Notes: generated by a model not told the origin, from the letters alone. Shown: positions 9,684 through 17,788, counted from the first letter of the stretch. The stretch: 64,000 bases of DNA from JANQHS01 sp965267505 (GCA_965267505.1 OZ254081.1:2232001-2296000); one strand, 5' to 3'. Made by a program: numbers and translations.

Positions 9684-10199
9684 TTATTTCAATGCTAATT
9701 TTATATGTCCCAGATGATGATCACCGTGCCAGGCATATAGGGCTACCACCTGGTAAATTTTGGTGGGATAATTTCCTTCGGGGTGAACCAATTCTTTCCG
9801 CAGATCTTCCTCATTTAAAGACTTGATGGAACGAAACCATCTCAGGTGCAACCCTTCGAGGAGGGTCAGAGATGAATCAATTCTGGGTCCTTTTCCATCC
9901 GTCAGTTCAGCGAAGGCTTTTTCATCATAAGGACGGATTGTGGGGTTGTTCTCAGTAAGCGCAAGTTTATATCTCATGTAGCCATTCATATGGCTATCAG
10001 CCAGGTGGTGAACCAATTGGCTCACGGTCCAGCCACCATCCCTGTAGGTTTTGTTGAGCTGATCCTCATCAAGGTTTTCTACCATGAATCCTAGCCTTTC
10101 AGGCAGCGAAGAGATTGCCTGACACCATACCTCCAGTTCTGTGACGGAATATTCCTGGGGTCTTTGGTAATGGCCGGTAGGGTATTTTAGCTCATCCAT
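9684..10199 (-). CDS. DinB/YfiT-family metal-dependent protein (bacillithiol transferase-like)
   Basis: At 171 residues the length and sequence fit the YfiT/BstA branch of the DinB superfamily, four-helix-bundle proteins that bind a divalent metal with three histidines. Ligand candidates are in LVHHLADSHMNGY and in the C-terminal HGDHHLGHIK. The N-terminal PTGHYQRP is also typical of this branch. Characterised relatives transfer bacillithiol or act as metal-dependent hydrolases; which thiol this organism uses is not known from the window. The start is ATG at 10199. About 50 bp of AT-rich sequence separates it from the upstream TlpA-like lipoprotein gene. Confidence 0.85.
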   Translation of the reverse strand: MDELKYPTGHYQRPQEYSVTELEVWCQAISSLPERLGFMVENLDEDQLNKTYRDGGWTVSQLVHHLADSHMNGYMRYKLALTENNPTIRPYDEKAFAELTDGKGPRIDSSLTLLEGLHLRWFRSIKSLNEEDLRKELVHPEGNYPTKIYQVVALYAWHGDHHLGHIKLALK

Positions 10200-10250
10200 T
10201 TATCTGATCGAAGGGATTACGATATAGGTAAATCTAATGAATAGCTCTTT

Positions 10251-11465
10251 TTATTTTTTATTTTCTTCCACAAGCCGATCGAATAATGACTTGAATCGAT
10301 CGTAATGAATTCCTGTTCCCGGGCCCGAAAATCCGGTATGGATGCTGGTTATTATATGGTCCTCGTCAAGAAAAACCAGGGTAGGGTAGGAGATCACCTT
10401 ATTAAGGAATCCCAGAATCGCAGTTGCTGAGTCTTTTTTATAATATCCGGCAAAGAGGACTTCATAACCAACTCCCAATTTCGACTTCATCTTTTTGATC
10501 CTTTCTGAGGCATAAGCTAGATCATCCTTCCTTTCAAAAGCGAGTCCGATGATTTCAGGGTCAGTAGCTTCTTTGTTTGCATGCCATTTACCCAAAAAGA
10601 TGGATTCATCCATGCAGTTAGGACACCAGGTACCTAGAATCTGAAGAATTACTGGTCTACCTTTATAAGAATCGTCCTCCAGGGAAATCTGTACACCTTG
10701 TTCATTTGGGAAACTCATACGGACCGATGAGTCAGGAAAAATAGACTTTGATAACTCGAGAGGAGAGCTCAAGGAAATAGTATCATTTCTGAAAGCCACC
10801 CAATCCTCTGTCCAGTGAGTTCCAGATAAAAACTTTCCTCTCATTTCATTACCAGAAACCTGTGCTTGAAAAAGAAATGCATGCTCCCCATCAAAGGTTG
10901 ATAGCTTTAGGGTTGTGCCGTCCAAAACACCTTCCAGAAAGCGGTAATCTCCGGTTATAGTCAAAAAAGTACCGGTGACTAGTCCATTTTCCTCCTTGAA
11001 TATACCCATGGCTGGCTCACCACTTTCTTCATAATCGCTAAAACGGACTTCCCAATTTCCAGAAATGTCAGATTCAGGATCGTTTTTGGCTTCATATCTT
11101 TTGTTACTCTGAGTAGCTGAGAATGGTATTGAATATTGCTCCCGATAATTCTTTATGAAGCTTCCGCTGATCTTTTCCTCATTGAATTGCGCTTTTATCT
11201 CGGTATCGAAATGGAGCATTTTAACTGAAAATGAATCTCCTGAGAACTTCAGTTCGTCAATAACGATCCTCTCCTCTCCATTTAGTAGAGTCATTCTTTC
11301 AGAATCCAGCTCAAACAAAAAAGGCAAAATATCCTTTTCATTCAAGGCCAATTCACCTTTCCAGGTTCCCAAGGGTAGTTTTTTGGTTTTCAGTTTCGAT
11401 TGGCAAGAAAGAAAAAATAAAGCACCAATTATCTGGATAAATAAAAGCTGTCTGATCTGGATCAT
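10251..11465 (-). CDS. TlpA-like thioredoxin-fold lipoprotein
   Basis: The N-terminus is a lipoprotein signal ending in GALFFLSC. The first 240 residues form a beta-rich domain of the kind found before TlpA domains, ending in a segment (GKFLSGTHWTEDWVAFR) known in Bacteroidota redox proteins. The C-terminal domain is a thioredoxin fold with the redox pair GTWCPNC (C281 and C284). It probably acts in the periplasm as a disulfide reductase. I prefer ATG 11465; a GTG at 11474 would add three residues. It diverges from a redoxin lipoprotein gene across 46 bp. Confidence 0.8.
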   Translation of the reverse strand: MIQIRQLLFIQIIGALFFLSCQSKLKTKKLPLGTWKGELALNEKDILPFLFELDSERMTLLNGEERIVIDELKFSGDSFSVKMLHFDTEIKAQFNEEKISGSFIKNYREQYSIPFSATQSNKRYEAKNDPESDISGNWEVRFSDYEESGEPAMGIFKEENGLVTGTFLTITGDYRFLEGVLDGTTLKLSTFDGEHAFLFQAQVSGNEMRGKFLSGTHWTEDWVAFRNDTISLSSPLELSKSIFPDSSVRMSFPNEQGVQISLEDDSYKGRPVILQILGTWCPNCMDESIFLGKWHANKEATDPEIIGLAFERKDDLAYASERIKKMKSKLGVGYEVLFAGYYKKDSATAILGFLNKVISYPTLVFLDEDHIITSIHTGFSGPGTGIHYDRFKSLFDRLVEENKK

Positions 11466-11466
11466 A

Positions 11467-11494
11467 TTGAACACTAAATAATCCTCTAATTTTG
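11467..11494 (+). promoter_or_regulatory. Putative Bacteroidota promoter for the redoxin/cytochrome operon
   Basis: A TAATTTTG element at 11487-11494 matches the TAnnTTTG -7 box, with TTG at 11467-11469, 17 bases upstream (a little short of the usual 19-20). The first gene begins at 11512, about 17 bases after the -7 box. Confidence 0.45.
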
Positions 11495-11511
11495 GAATTC
11501 CATCTTAGATC

Positions 11512-12087
11512 ATGAAATCCCTTAAATCAATCCTTTCAGTTTTGATCGTCCTGATCTTTCTCCTTGGCTGTAGCCGGAAGAATGAAAATGCTTTCTCAAT
11601 TGAACTGCCAAGTCTCAAAGGAGAAAAGCAACTACTCTCTTCCTTATCCTCTGGAGATTATTTGGTTATTTTCTTTCTATCTCCTGAGTGCCCACTGTGT
11701 ATCAATTATTCAAAGAATATGAAGGACTTGAATCTTGAATTCAATGATTCCCAATTCGATTTTGTTGCTGTATTTCCTGGAAAAGAATTTTCGGCTGAGG
11801 AAATGAGCAGATTCATGATCCGCTATGAGTTAGGGTTTCCTGCATTAATGGATCCTGAATTCAAATTGACCGAAGCTTTAAATGCCACCACTACACCGGA
11901 AGTGGTCATTATCGAAAATGATGGGAGAAAACTTTACCAGGGTGCTATTGACAACTGGGCCATTGATCTGGCGAAAAAAAGAAGCAGGGTTACTGAATTT
12001 TATCTTCAGGATGCATTTTTAGCTATCAAAAATGGGTCTGGAATAGACCCAGAATACGTAAAACCTGTGGGATGTTTTATTCAATAA
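11512..12087 (+). CDS. Redoxin/thioredoxin-fold lipoprotein
   Basis: The N-terminus is a lipoprotein signal (VLIFLLGC). The mature part is a thioredoxin fold with SPECPLCINY as the redox motif (CPLC) and EVVIIENDGRKLYQG as the typical C-terminal strand pair. Such redoxins are commonly encoded beside cytochrome c/copper-monooxygenase-like proteins in Bacteroidota and Planctomycetes, as here, which suggests assembly or redox partnership with the downstream protein. Its stop overlaps or closely abuts the next gene (12072 or 12099). Probably periplasmic, membrane-anchored. Confidence 0.82.
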   Translation: MKSLKSILSVLIVLIFLLGCSRKNENAFSIELPSLKGEKQLLSSLSSGDYLVIFFLSPECPLCINYSKNMKDLNLEFNDSQFDFVAVFPGKEFSAEEMSRFMIRYELGFPALMDPEFKLTEALNATTTPEVVIIENDGRKLYQGAIDNWAIDLAKKRSRVTEFYLQDAFLAIKNGSGIDPEYVKPVGCFIQ

Positions 12088-12098
12088 AGTGGGCCTTC

Positions 12099-13496
12099 AT
12101 GGGAAGGCTTATTGTCCTGGGATTCTCTGGGATCATGCTTTTATCCTGTGATCAAAACCAAGAGGAAAGCAATATAGTTGAGCAGAAAATTCCCTTATCT
12201 GAAAATCCAACTTTCACAGAGCACGTCGCACCAATTGTTTACCAGAATTGTGTTCCCTGCCACAGAAAGGGGGAGGCAGGACCTTTTACTCTTATCAGCT
12301 ATAAGGACTTAAAAAAGAGAACAGAAACAATTGAATATGTGGTTTCAGAAAGGATCATGCCTCCCTGGCCTGCTGATCCGGATTATCAACATTATTTAGG
12401 AGAGAGATACCTTGAACAAAATGAGATCAAGACCATTTTAAAATGGATCGAAAATGGGGCTCCTGAAGGGCCAAAAGAGAGTTTGCCCGAGGTACCTGTC
12501 TTCCCTGTGGGGAGTATGTTGGGAGAACCAGATACCACCATCTACATGAAAGACACAGTTTGGATCCAGGGTAATAATACTGACCATTTCCTTTTTGTAA
12601 AGATCCCCATGGAATTGCCACGAGACACTTTTGTTCGAGTCATGGAATATGTACCTGGAAACAGAGCCCTGGCCCATCATATGAATGGTCATTTGGTAAA
12701 CTACCTTCCTGGGAGAAAGAGTTCTCTTGAGGAAGGAAGGTATTGGGTTTTTCCTGATTCTTTGGGAGAACAGGAAGCATATGTAGAAATGGGTATTCCC
12801 AATGATGATGGAAGCTATCCAAAGATCAACCTTCTTGTTTGCAGCTTTTTGCCTGGTTTCTCCCCGGTGGTATTTCCTGAAGGGATTGGAGGTTATAGGA
12901 TCAGAAAGAAATCAATATTTCTTATGCAGGATATGCATTATGGCCCTTCACCAGTCGACACCTTTGATCTTTCAAGGATCAATATTTTCTATGCCAAAAA
13001 GAAGCCTGAACGAATCGTAAGGGAAACTCAAATGGGAACGTTAGGGATCTCACCTGTGGTCCCATCTCTGGTGATCCCGCCTGATACCATTATGGAATTC
13101 CACACCCGTTATCAGGTTGGCCAGGATATTTCCCTGTTGGCAGTCAACCCTCATATGCACCTTTTGGGTAAAAGCTTTAAGGCCTATGCGGTGACCTTAA
13201 AGAAGGATACTATTCCCCTGGTTTGGATCAAGAATTGGGATTTCAGATGGCAATTCTATTATACCTTCAGAAATATGATCAAAATCCCAATGGGCTCTTC
13301 GATTATTGCAGAGGGTGTATTTGACAACACTTCCGAGAATCCTCTGAATCCGAATTTTCCTCCAAAGACCGTAATTGAGCCTGACCATAGTATGAAGACC
13401 ACCGATGAAATGTTCCAGTTGATTTTCAGCTATTTGCCTTATAAAGAAGGGGATGAAAGCATAGATCTTACGAAATCCGAATTATTTCAGGATTGA
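12099..13496 (+). CDS. Lipoprotein with c-type cytochrome and copper type II monooxygenase-like domains
   Basis: A lipobox (GIMLLSC, Cys 17 from ATG 12099) is followed by a haem-binding motif CVPCH at residues 51-55, with MPPWPADP as the downstream methionine-containing loop. The rest resembles the copper type II ascorbate-dependent monooxygenase (PHM/DBM) fold, with candidate copper ligands in ALAHHMNGH, QDMHYGP and NPHMHLLGKSF. An alternative start at ATG 12072 overlaps the redoxin gene by 16 bp and adds nine residues; I prefer 12099 because it gives a compact lipoprotein signal. Likely a periplasmic redox enzyme partnered with the redoxin. The substrate is unknown. Confidence 0.82.
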   Translation: MGRLIVLGFSGIMLLSCDQNQEESNIVEQKIPLSENPTFTEHVAPIVYQNCVPCHRKGEAGPFTLISYKDLKKRTETIEYVVSERIMPPWPADPDYQHYLGERYLEQNEIKTILKWIENGAPEGPKESLPEVPVFPVGSMLGEPDTTIYMKDTVWIQGNNTDHFLFVKIPMELPRDTFVRVMEYVPGNRALAHHMNGHLVNYLPGRKSSLEEGRYWVFPDSLGEQEAYVEMGIPNDDGSYPKINLLVCSFLPGFSPVVFPEGIGGYRIRKKSIFLMQDMHYGPSPVDTFDLSRINIFYAKKKPERIVRETQMGTLGISPVVPSLVIPPDTIMEFHTRYQVGQDISLLAVNPHMHLLGKSFKAYAVTLKKDTIPLVWIKNWDFRWQFYYTFRNMIKIPMGSSIIAEGVFDNTSENPLNPNFPPKTVIEPDHSMKTTDEMFQLIFSYLPYKEGDESIDLTKSELFQD

Positions 13497-13534
13497 AAAA
13501 TCTATATTGGATGGTCTGAATCTATGCAGGGCTG

Positions 13535-14167
13535 ATGAAACAAATCCTTTTAATAATCTTCTTGTTTCCTCTTTTTCCATCGATGGCCCAGGAATCGATT
13601 CCCAGAGATATTCTCGAGACCGATTCTATTAGGCACGGGATCTATGAGAATTACGAGCAGTTCAGGACAAACTCCCCGGGTCGGGAAGGAGAGATCCATT
13701 TTTACAAGGCTGGTGCCAAGGCAATTTCAAAAGGGGCAAAACCCAGTTTTATGGTTTATACAGATCCAAATACTGAGAGGCGTGATACTATTGAACAGGG
13801 CATTTGGGGATTTTCCATTAATAACAAGGTTTATAGGTTGATTGAAGGGGATACGCTAAATCCTTCTTATTACCTTGAGATTGGATACCTGGGAAGGTAT
13901 TGCTTCTATGAAGATCATGTGATCCTTTCAATTGATGCCGGGGGATTACTGACAGCCAATCCTGGAATGAAAAGAGAAAGAGTTTTTTCCTATATCATCA
14001 ATATCAATAACGGAAAGGAATTCAAGGTAAATGATAAGCTGATGCATTCCATTCTGAATGATGATAAGGATCTTCTGGTGAGGTATAAGGCTGAGAAAAA
14101 GAGGAAGGCCTTGTATGGCCAATACATCGAAATGTATTCAGAAGAGCACCAGGATCAGATAAAATAA
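13535..14167 (+). CDS. Secreted protein of unknown function
   Basis: A signal peptide (MKQILLIIFLFPLFPSMAQ) precedes about 190 residues with no family I recognise. The mature part is mixed alpha/beta with many charged residues and ends in a lysine-rich helix. It starts 38 bp after the cytochrome gene on the same strand and is followed directly by a strong terminator, so it is probably the last gene of the redoxin/cytochrome operon. A role with those periplasmic proteins is inferred from position only. Confidence 0.65.
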   Translation: MKQILLIIFLFPLFPSMAQESIPRDILETDSIRHGIYENYEQFRTNSPGREGEIHFYKAGAKAISKGAKPSFMVYTDPNTERRDTIEQGIWGFSINNKVYRLIEGDTLNPSYYLEIGYLGRYCFYEDHVILSIDAGGLLTANPGMKRERVFSYIININNGKEFKVNDKLMHSILNDDKDLLVRYKAEKKRKALYGQYIEMYSEEHQDQIK

Positions 14168-14168
14168 A

Positions 14169-14199
14169 AAAACGGACTTGCATTGCGAGTCCGTTTTCA
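14169..14199 (+). terminator. Rho-independent terminator
   Basis: AACGGACT (14171-14178) pairs perfectly with AGTCCGTT (14188-14195), with flanking A and T tracts (A before, TTTT after) that extend the stem. It starts right after the stop of the preceding secreted-protein gene. Confidence 0.8.
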
Positions 14200-14237
14200 A
14201 CCGTTTGAGAAATTCTACCTTACCTCACTACTGTGTT

Positions 14238-14340
14238 CTTTTAGTCTACCTAAAAGCTAGCAGTTGTATTAAGAACAACTATGCTGCCAAAAGGTTTATT
14301 GTGTTTCCTGATATTGATTCTTTGTCACCAACCTGACAAA
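14238..14340. repeat. Cluster of perfect inverted repeats between two terminators
   Basis: Three short perfect inverted repeats lie in about 100 bp with no reading frame of note. Arms CTTTTAG/CTAAAAG sit at 14238-14244 and 14250-14256. Arms AGTTGT/ACAACT sit at 14262-14267 and 14275-14280. Arms TTTGTCA/TGACAAA sit at 14321-14327 and 14334-14340. Together with the terminators on each side this makes five hairpins in about 215 bp. It may be a structured RNA or simply relic terminators; no known RNA family was recognised. Confidence 0.4.
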
Positions 14341-14362
14341 AGAGTGCTCCCCAGGGGGAAAG

Positions 14363-14386
14363 GAAGAGAAGCCTAGGCTTCTCTCC
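14363..14386 (-). terminator. Hairpin downstream of small exported protein gene
   Basis: AGAGAAGCC (14365-14373) and GGCTTCTCT (14376-14384) form a nearly perfect palindrome centred on CCTAGG. It directly follows the stop of the minus-strand gene at 14387. Read on that strand the following bases are pyrimidine-rich but lack a long T run, so termination strength is uncertain. Confidence 0.5.
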
Positions 14387-14740
14387 TTAGTTTTTATAGA
14401 TTGTTTCCAGAGACTTAACTTCGCTTCCGCTAGAAACTTTGATGGTGTATTCTCCATCGGCAAGCTCAGCAAAATCATACCTTTTGTTGAACACGCCTGG
14501 CTCTGAAACTTCTTCGGAATGGATGGTGTTTCCATTAGCATCCTGGATGCTTACTTCATAAGTGTCTGCATCCTCATGGTTGAATGAAACAACAACTCTA
14601 TCCTGAACGGAGTTAGGAAGGATTCCAACTTTAGTTGTGCTGGTACTTTCCTTTTTTTCTACTTTGATCCCGGCTGAAGCTGTTGAAATTCCAAATCCAA
14701 TAAGTGCGATAGCTAGGGTTAATGATTTTAAAGTTTTCAT
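14387..14740 (-). CDS. Small exported protein resembling a stand-alone sorting-domain-like beta-sandwich
   Basis: From ATG 14740 the protein is 117 residues, with a signal peptide cleaved after STASA. A seven-strand pattern follows (VVVSFNHEDADTYEVSIQD, NTIHSEEV, LADGEYTIKVSS), the same layout as T9SS C-terminal sorting domains and DUF3244-like beta-sandwiches. There is nothing before that fold. An in-frame start further upstream (14773) is less likely because it would put charged residues ahead of the signal peptide. The A-rich leader just before ATG 14740 fits Bacteroidota translation starts. It is probably periplasmic; function unknown. Confidence 0.7.
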   Translation of the reverse strand: MKTLKSLTLAIALIGFGISTASAGIKVEKKESTSTTKVGILPNSVQDRVVVSFNHEDADTYEVSIQDANGNTIHSEEVSEPGVFNKRYDFAELADGEYTIKVSSGSEVKSLETIYKN

Positions 14741-14826
14741 TTTTCTAAATTTAAATTTGACCTCGATCATCACTTCGCCAGACTCGTGCCAAAATTTGTA
14801 AAATATTGAAATACAGGTGTTTATAG

Positions 14827-14861
14827 CGCAATTTTTCTAATTGCGTGTTCGAAATTGAACA
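14827..14861. repeat. Two adjacent inverted repeats in a divergent promoter region
   Basis: CGCAATT (14827-14833) and AATTGCG (14839-14845) form a 7-bp inverted repeat with a 5-base centre. TGTTC (14846-14850) and GAACA (14857-14861) form a second one immediately beside it. They lie between the divergently transcribed genes starting at 14740 and 14911, where an operator would be expected. Confidence 0.45.
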
Positions 14862-14910
14862 TAGAGATGTATTTTGTTGTACTTAAAGTGGACGCTTAAA
14901 AAGAATAGTA

Positions 14911-15471
14911 ATGGCTTTAACCCCTTCTAATATGATGGCCCTTGGAACCAAGGCACCAAATTTTAAATTGAAAGATGTTGTTTCCGGAGAATTTATGGAC
15001 CTGAATTCGGTTCGAGGTCCAAATGGAACGCTGGTTATTTTTATCTGTAACCATTGCCCCTATGTCCATCATGTGATTGAGAACTTTTCGGAAAAGGCTA
15101 AAGAATGGATCTCAAAGGGAATTGGGGTTGTGGCTATTTCTTCTAACGACGTGGAAAGCTATCCGGAAGACTCACCTGAGCTTATGGCAGAATTTGCAAG
15201 GGATCATGGATTTGCTTTCGCATATCTATATGATCCTAGTCAGGAAGTTGCTCGGGCATATGATGCTGCGTGTACCCCTGATCCATATCTATTCGATTCT
15301 AAAGACAATTGTATCTACCGAGGACAGCTGGATACTTCAAAACCTGGGAATGGAATAGAAGTGGATTCAAGTATTATGGATGAAGCAATCTCCCGATTAC
15401 TGGGAGGTAAGGAAATGATACAGGATCAAGTCCCTAGCATGGGCTGCAATATAAAATGGAAAGAGGCTTAA
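14911..15471 (+). CDS. Thioredoxin-fold, AhpC/TSA-like protein
   Basis: A 186-residue cytosolic protein of the peroxiredoxin-like thioredoxin family. The active-site region reads IFICNHCPYVHHVI (about residues 46-59), and GVVAISSNDVESYPEDSPE and AACTPDPYLFD are conserved in this subfamily. The nucleophilic Cys is in NHCPYV, so it lacks the CXXC of classical thioredoxin. A thiol peroxidase or reductase role is likely but not proven. It is followed 5 bp later by an HDAC-family gene, so the two are probably cotranscribed. Confidence 0.85.
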   Translation: MALTPSNMMALGTKAPNFKLKDVVSGEFMDLNSVRGPNGTLVIFICNHCPYVHHVIENFSEKAKEWISKGIGVVAISSNDVESYPEDSPELMAEFARDHGFAFAYLYDPSQEVARAYDAACTPDPYLFDSKDNCIYRGQLDTSKPGNGIEVDSSIMDEAISRLLGGKEMIQDQVPSMGCNIKWKEA

Positions 15472-15476
15472 AGTAG

Positions 15477-16385
15477 ATGTTCAAAATTGCCTGGTCCCCA
15501 ATTTATGCTCATCCTTTACCGGAGGGCCACAGGTTTCCTATGGAGATCTATGATCTTGTTCCAGGGCAGCTTGTTTATGAAGAGGTAATTGGTAAAGAAA
15601 ATCTATTTGAACCGGAACAATGCCCTGAAGAAGCTATACTCCGAGCCCATGACGAAGAATACTGGAATCGCCTTAAAGATGGTTCCTTAAGCGAACAGGA
15701 GATCAGAAAAAGCGGATTTCCCTATTCTGAACAATTGATCATAAGGGAGTCAACGATAATGGAGGGAACCAGGAAAGCAAGCGATTACGCCTTGGTTCAT
15801 GGTTGCTCTATGAACATTGCGGGTGGGACTCATCATGCTTACAGAAGTGGGCCAGAGGGTTTTTGCCTACTTAACGACCTTGCAATAGCCGCGTACTTCC
15901 TCCTCGAAGAAAAGGGCTTGGAGAGAATTTTGATTGTGGATCTGGATGTACATCAAGGAAATGGGACTGCCAAAATCTTTGAGAATGATCCCAGAGTCTT
16001 TACATTTTCTATGCATGGTGAGAAGAACTATCCCTTTCATAAAGAAAGATCTGACCTGGATATTGAATTAAAGGATGGGACTGAAGATAAAGATTACCTG
16101 CATATACTGGAGGAGAATATCAATAGACTAATGAAAGAATTACTGCCTGACTTTGTTCTCTTCCAAAGCGGGGTAGATGTACTGGAAACAGATCAGCTAG
16201 GAAGGTTAAATCTCAGTATGCAGGGTTGTGCAATCAGAGATAGGATCGTTTTGGAATCTTGTCAAAAACATGGAATTCCAATTACTGCGAGTATGGGAGG
16301 AGGCTATTCAAAGGATATTAACCTTATCGTTGAAGCTCATTGCAATACCTTCAGAATTGCCCAGGAAGTCTTCTTTGAAATTTAA
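15477..16385 (+). CDS. Histone deacetylase-family (acetoin utilisation-like) deacetylase
   Basis: The full HDAC core is present in 302 residues. GGTHHA gives the paired active-site histidines at 119-120. DLDVHQGNGT (155-164) supplies zinc ligands D157 and H159. FQSGVDVLETDQLGRL supplies the third zinc aspartate, and GGGYS near the C-terminus holds the catalytic tyrosine. Bacterial members remove acetyl groups from proteins, polyamines or small molecules; the substrate here is unknown. The start is ATG 15477, 5 bp after the thioredoxin-like gene. Confidence 0.9.
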   Translation: MFKIAWSPIYAHPLPEGHRFPMEIYDLVPGQLVYEEVIGKENLFEPEQCPEEAILRAHDEEYWNRLKDGSLSEQEIRKSGFPYSEQLIIRESTIMEGTRKASDYALVHGCSMNIAGGTHHAYRSGPEGFCLLNDLAIAAYFLLEEKGLERILIVDLDVHQGNGTAKIFENDPRVFTFSMHGEKNYPFHKERSDLDIELKDGTEDKDYLHILEENINRLMKELLPDFVLFQSGVDVLETDQLGRLNLSMQGCAIRDRIVLESCQKHGIPITASMGGGYSKDINLIVEAHCNTFRIAQEVFFEI

Positions 16386-16461
16386 TTTTCCGAAGAAGGA
16401 AGCCTAAGTCTTGAACCGATAAATGGAAATCTTAGTTTAGTTTTCTGACGAAATAGGACTT

Positions 16462-17118
16462 TTGGAAAGAGGAAAATATCAGATATTTCGCACGTTAGGA
16501 CTAACACTTCTACTGCTTGTTTGCATGGTTTGGGTAAGGCTTTATGAGGAAAGATCGGGCCTGGATTTTTCGATCCTTGGAATTTATCCTCGTAGCTCAG
16601 CAGGATTAAAGGGGATTCTCTTTTCTCCATTGATCCATGGAAGTTGGCAGCACCTCTTCAACAATTCACTTCCTTTTTTTATTTCCACTTCAGCCATTTT
16701 CCTTTTCTATCCCAAAGCATCCAGAAATGCTTTCATAGGCATCTTTTTCCTGACAGGAATTTTGGTTTGGATCTTTGGACGTCCATCTTATCATGTGGGT
16801 GCCAGCGGCCTTAACTATGGCTTTTTGAGTTTCCTTTTTGTTATGGGCTTATTGCGAAAGGACAATCGCTCCCTTGCTTTGTCTTTTTTGATCCTTTTCC
16901 TTTACTCAGGTTTAATTGCTGGACTTTTTCCAGGAGATCCGAGAATTTCCTGGGAGAGTCACATAGCAGGGGCAATTTCAGGAATCCTGTTTGCCGTATT
17001 ACTTTATAAAAGAGATCCTTTTCCAGAAGATCCTTTCAAGGATGAAGAACTAGAGGAGATCGAAGATTATGATGAAGAGGGAAACCTGATCATCCGCCAG
17101 GAGAATTTCAGGCCCTGA
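16462..17118 (+). CDS. Rhomboid-family intramembrane serine protease
   Basis: Six hydrophobic segments and the rhomboid catalytic dyad are visible. GASGLNYG provides the nucleophile Ser at 115 and ESHIAGAISG provides His at 167. HGSWQHLFNNSLP in the first loop is the conserved WR-like/HxxxN region. An acidic tail of about 30 residues follows the last helix. The start is probably TTG 16462, since a stop lies just upstream in frame and the next ATG falls inside the first helix. Its 3' end overlaps the convergent TPR gene by 11 bp. Confidence 0.87.
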   Translation: MERGKYQIFRTLGLTLLLLVCMVWVRLYEERSGLDFSILGIYPRSSAGLKGILFSPLIHGSWQHLFNNSLPFFISTSAIFLFYPKASRNAFIGIFFLTGILVWIFGRPSYHVGASGLNYGFLSFLFVMGLLRKDNRSLALSFLILFLYSGLIAGLFPGDPRISWESHIAGAISGILFAVLLYKRDPFPEDPFKDEELEEIEDYDEEGNLIIRQENFRP

Positions 17119-17785
17119 ATTTTCCTTTTAGAAAAGAAACAAAGGATTTCCTTTCATCACTTGAAGTCAGAACTGAGGCGAGGGTTTGAAGAAACCCCGA
17201 TTCTTGACTTTTCTTTTGTCTGGGTCTTTCTTCTTCTTCTTTTTTTGTGAGCTGGGGATCCTTAGGAATTTCTGAAGGTTTCCTTCCTATAAGATCATCC
17301 GATTTCTTAAAGTGAACCTGCGCCTGTTGGGCATAGCCAATACTTTCCTTCACCAGCCCAAGGTTATTTTGGGTGAGAGCATCCTCCGGATCAAGCTCTA
17401 TGGCCTTCTCATAATTCTCAATAGCTTCAAAATGAAAACCAGCTTTGGCCTGGGCAAAAGCCAGGCTTGAATACCTATATGGGTTTTCCGGTTCAAGTTT
17501 TTTGGCTTTTTCAAATTGACCGATGGCTTCTTCCAATTTGTTCTGTTGGAAATAGGTAACGGCCAATTCACTGATCACATCAGGTTCATCCGGGACAAGT
17601 TTTAAAGCATTGTCAAATTCTCGATGGCTTTCCGGGTATTTCCCTTGCTTTCGATAAGCCAGTGCCTTTCCGAGAAAGGACTGGCCTGTTCCGCCATTCT
17701 TTTTTATGAATTCATCAAAGGCCTTGATCGCTTCTTCATAAGCCTCATTTTCCAGGTGTTTTTTGCCTACTTTAATGAGGTTCAT
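17108..17785 (-). CDS. Tetratricopeptide-repeat protein
   Basis: About four consecutive TPR units occupy residues 1-150, for example YEEAIKAFDEFIKKN, EEAIGQFEKAKKLEPENPY and FEAIENYEKAIELDPEDA. A charged, low-complexity linker and a short C-terminal segment follow. There is no signal peptide, so it is presumably cytosolic and acts as a protein-interaction scaffold. It begins 3 bp after the fhs stop on the same strand, which suggests one transcript, though no functional link to one-carbon metabolism is known. Confidence 0.8.
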   Translation of the reverse strand: MNLIKVGKKHLENEAYEEAIKAFDEFIKKNGGTGQSFLGKALAYRKQGKYPESHREFDNALKLVPDEPDVISELAVTYFQQNKLEEAIGQFEKAKKLEPENPYRYSSLAFAQAKAGFHFEAIENYEKAIELDPEDALTQNNLGLVKESIGYAQQAQVHFKKSDDLIGRKPSEIPKDPQLTKKEEEERPRQKKSQESGFLQTLASVLTSSDERKSFVSFLKGKFRA

Positions 17786-17788
17786 TCT

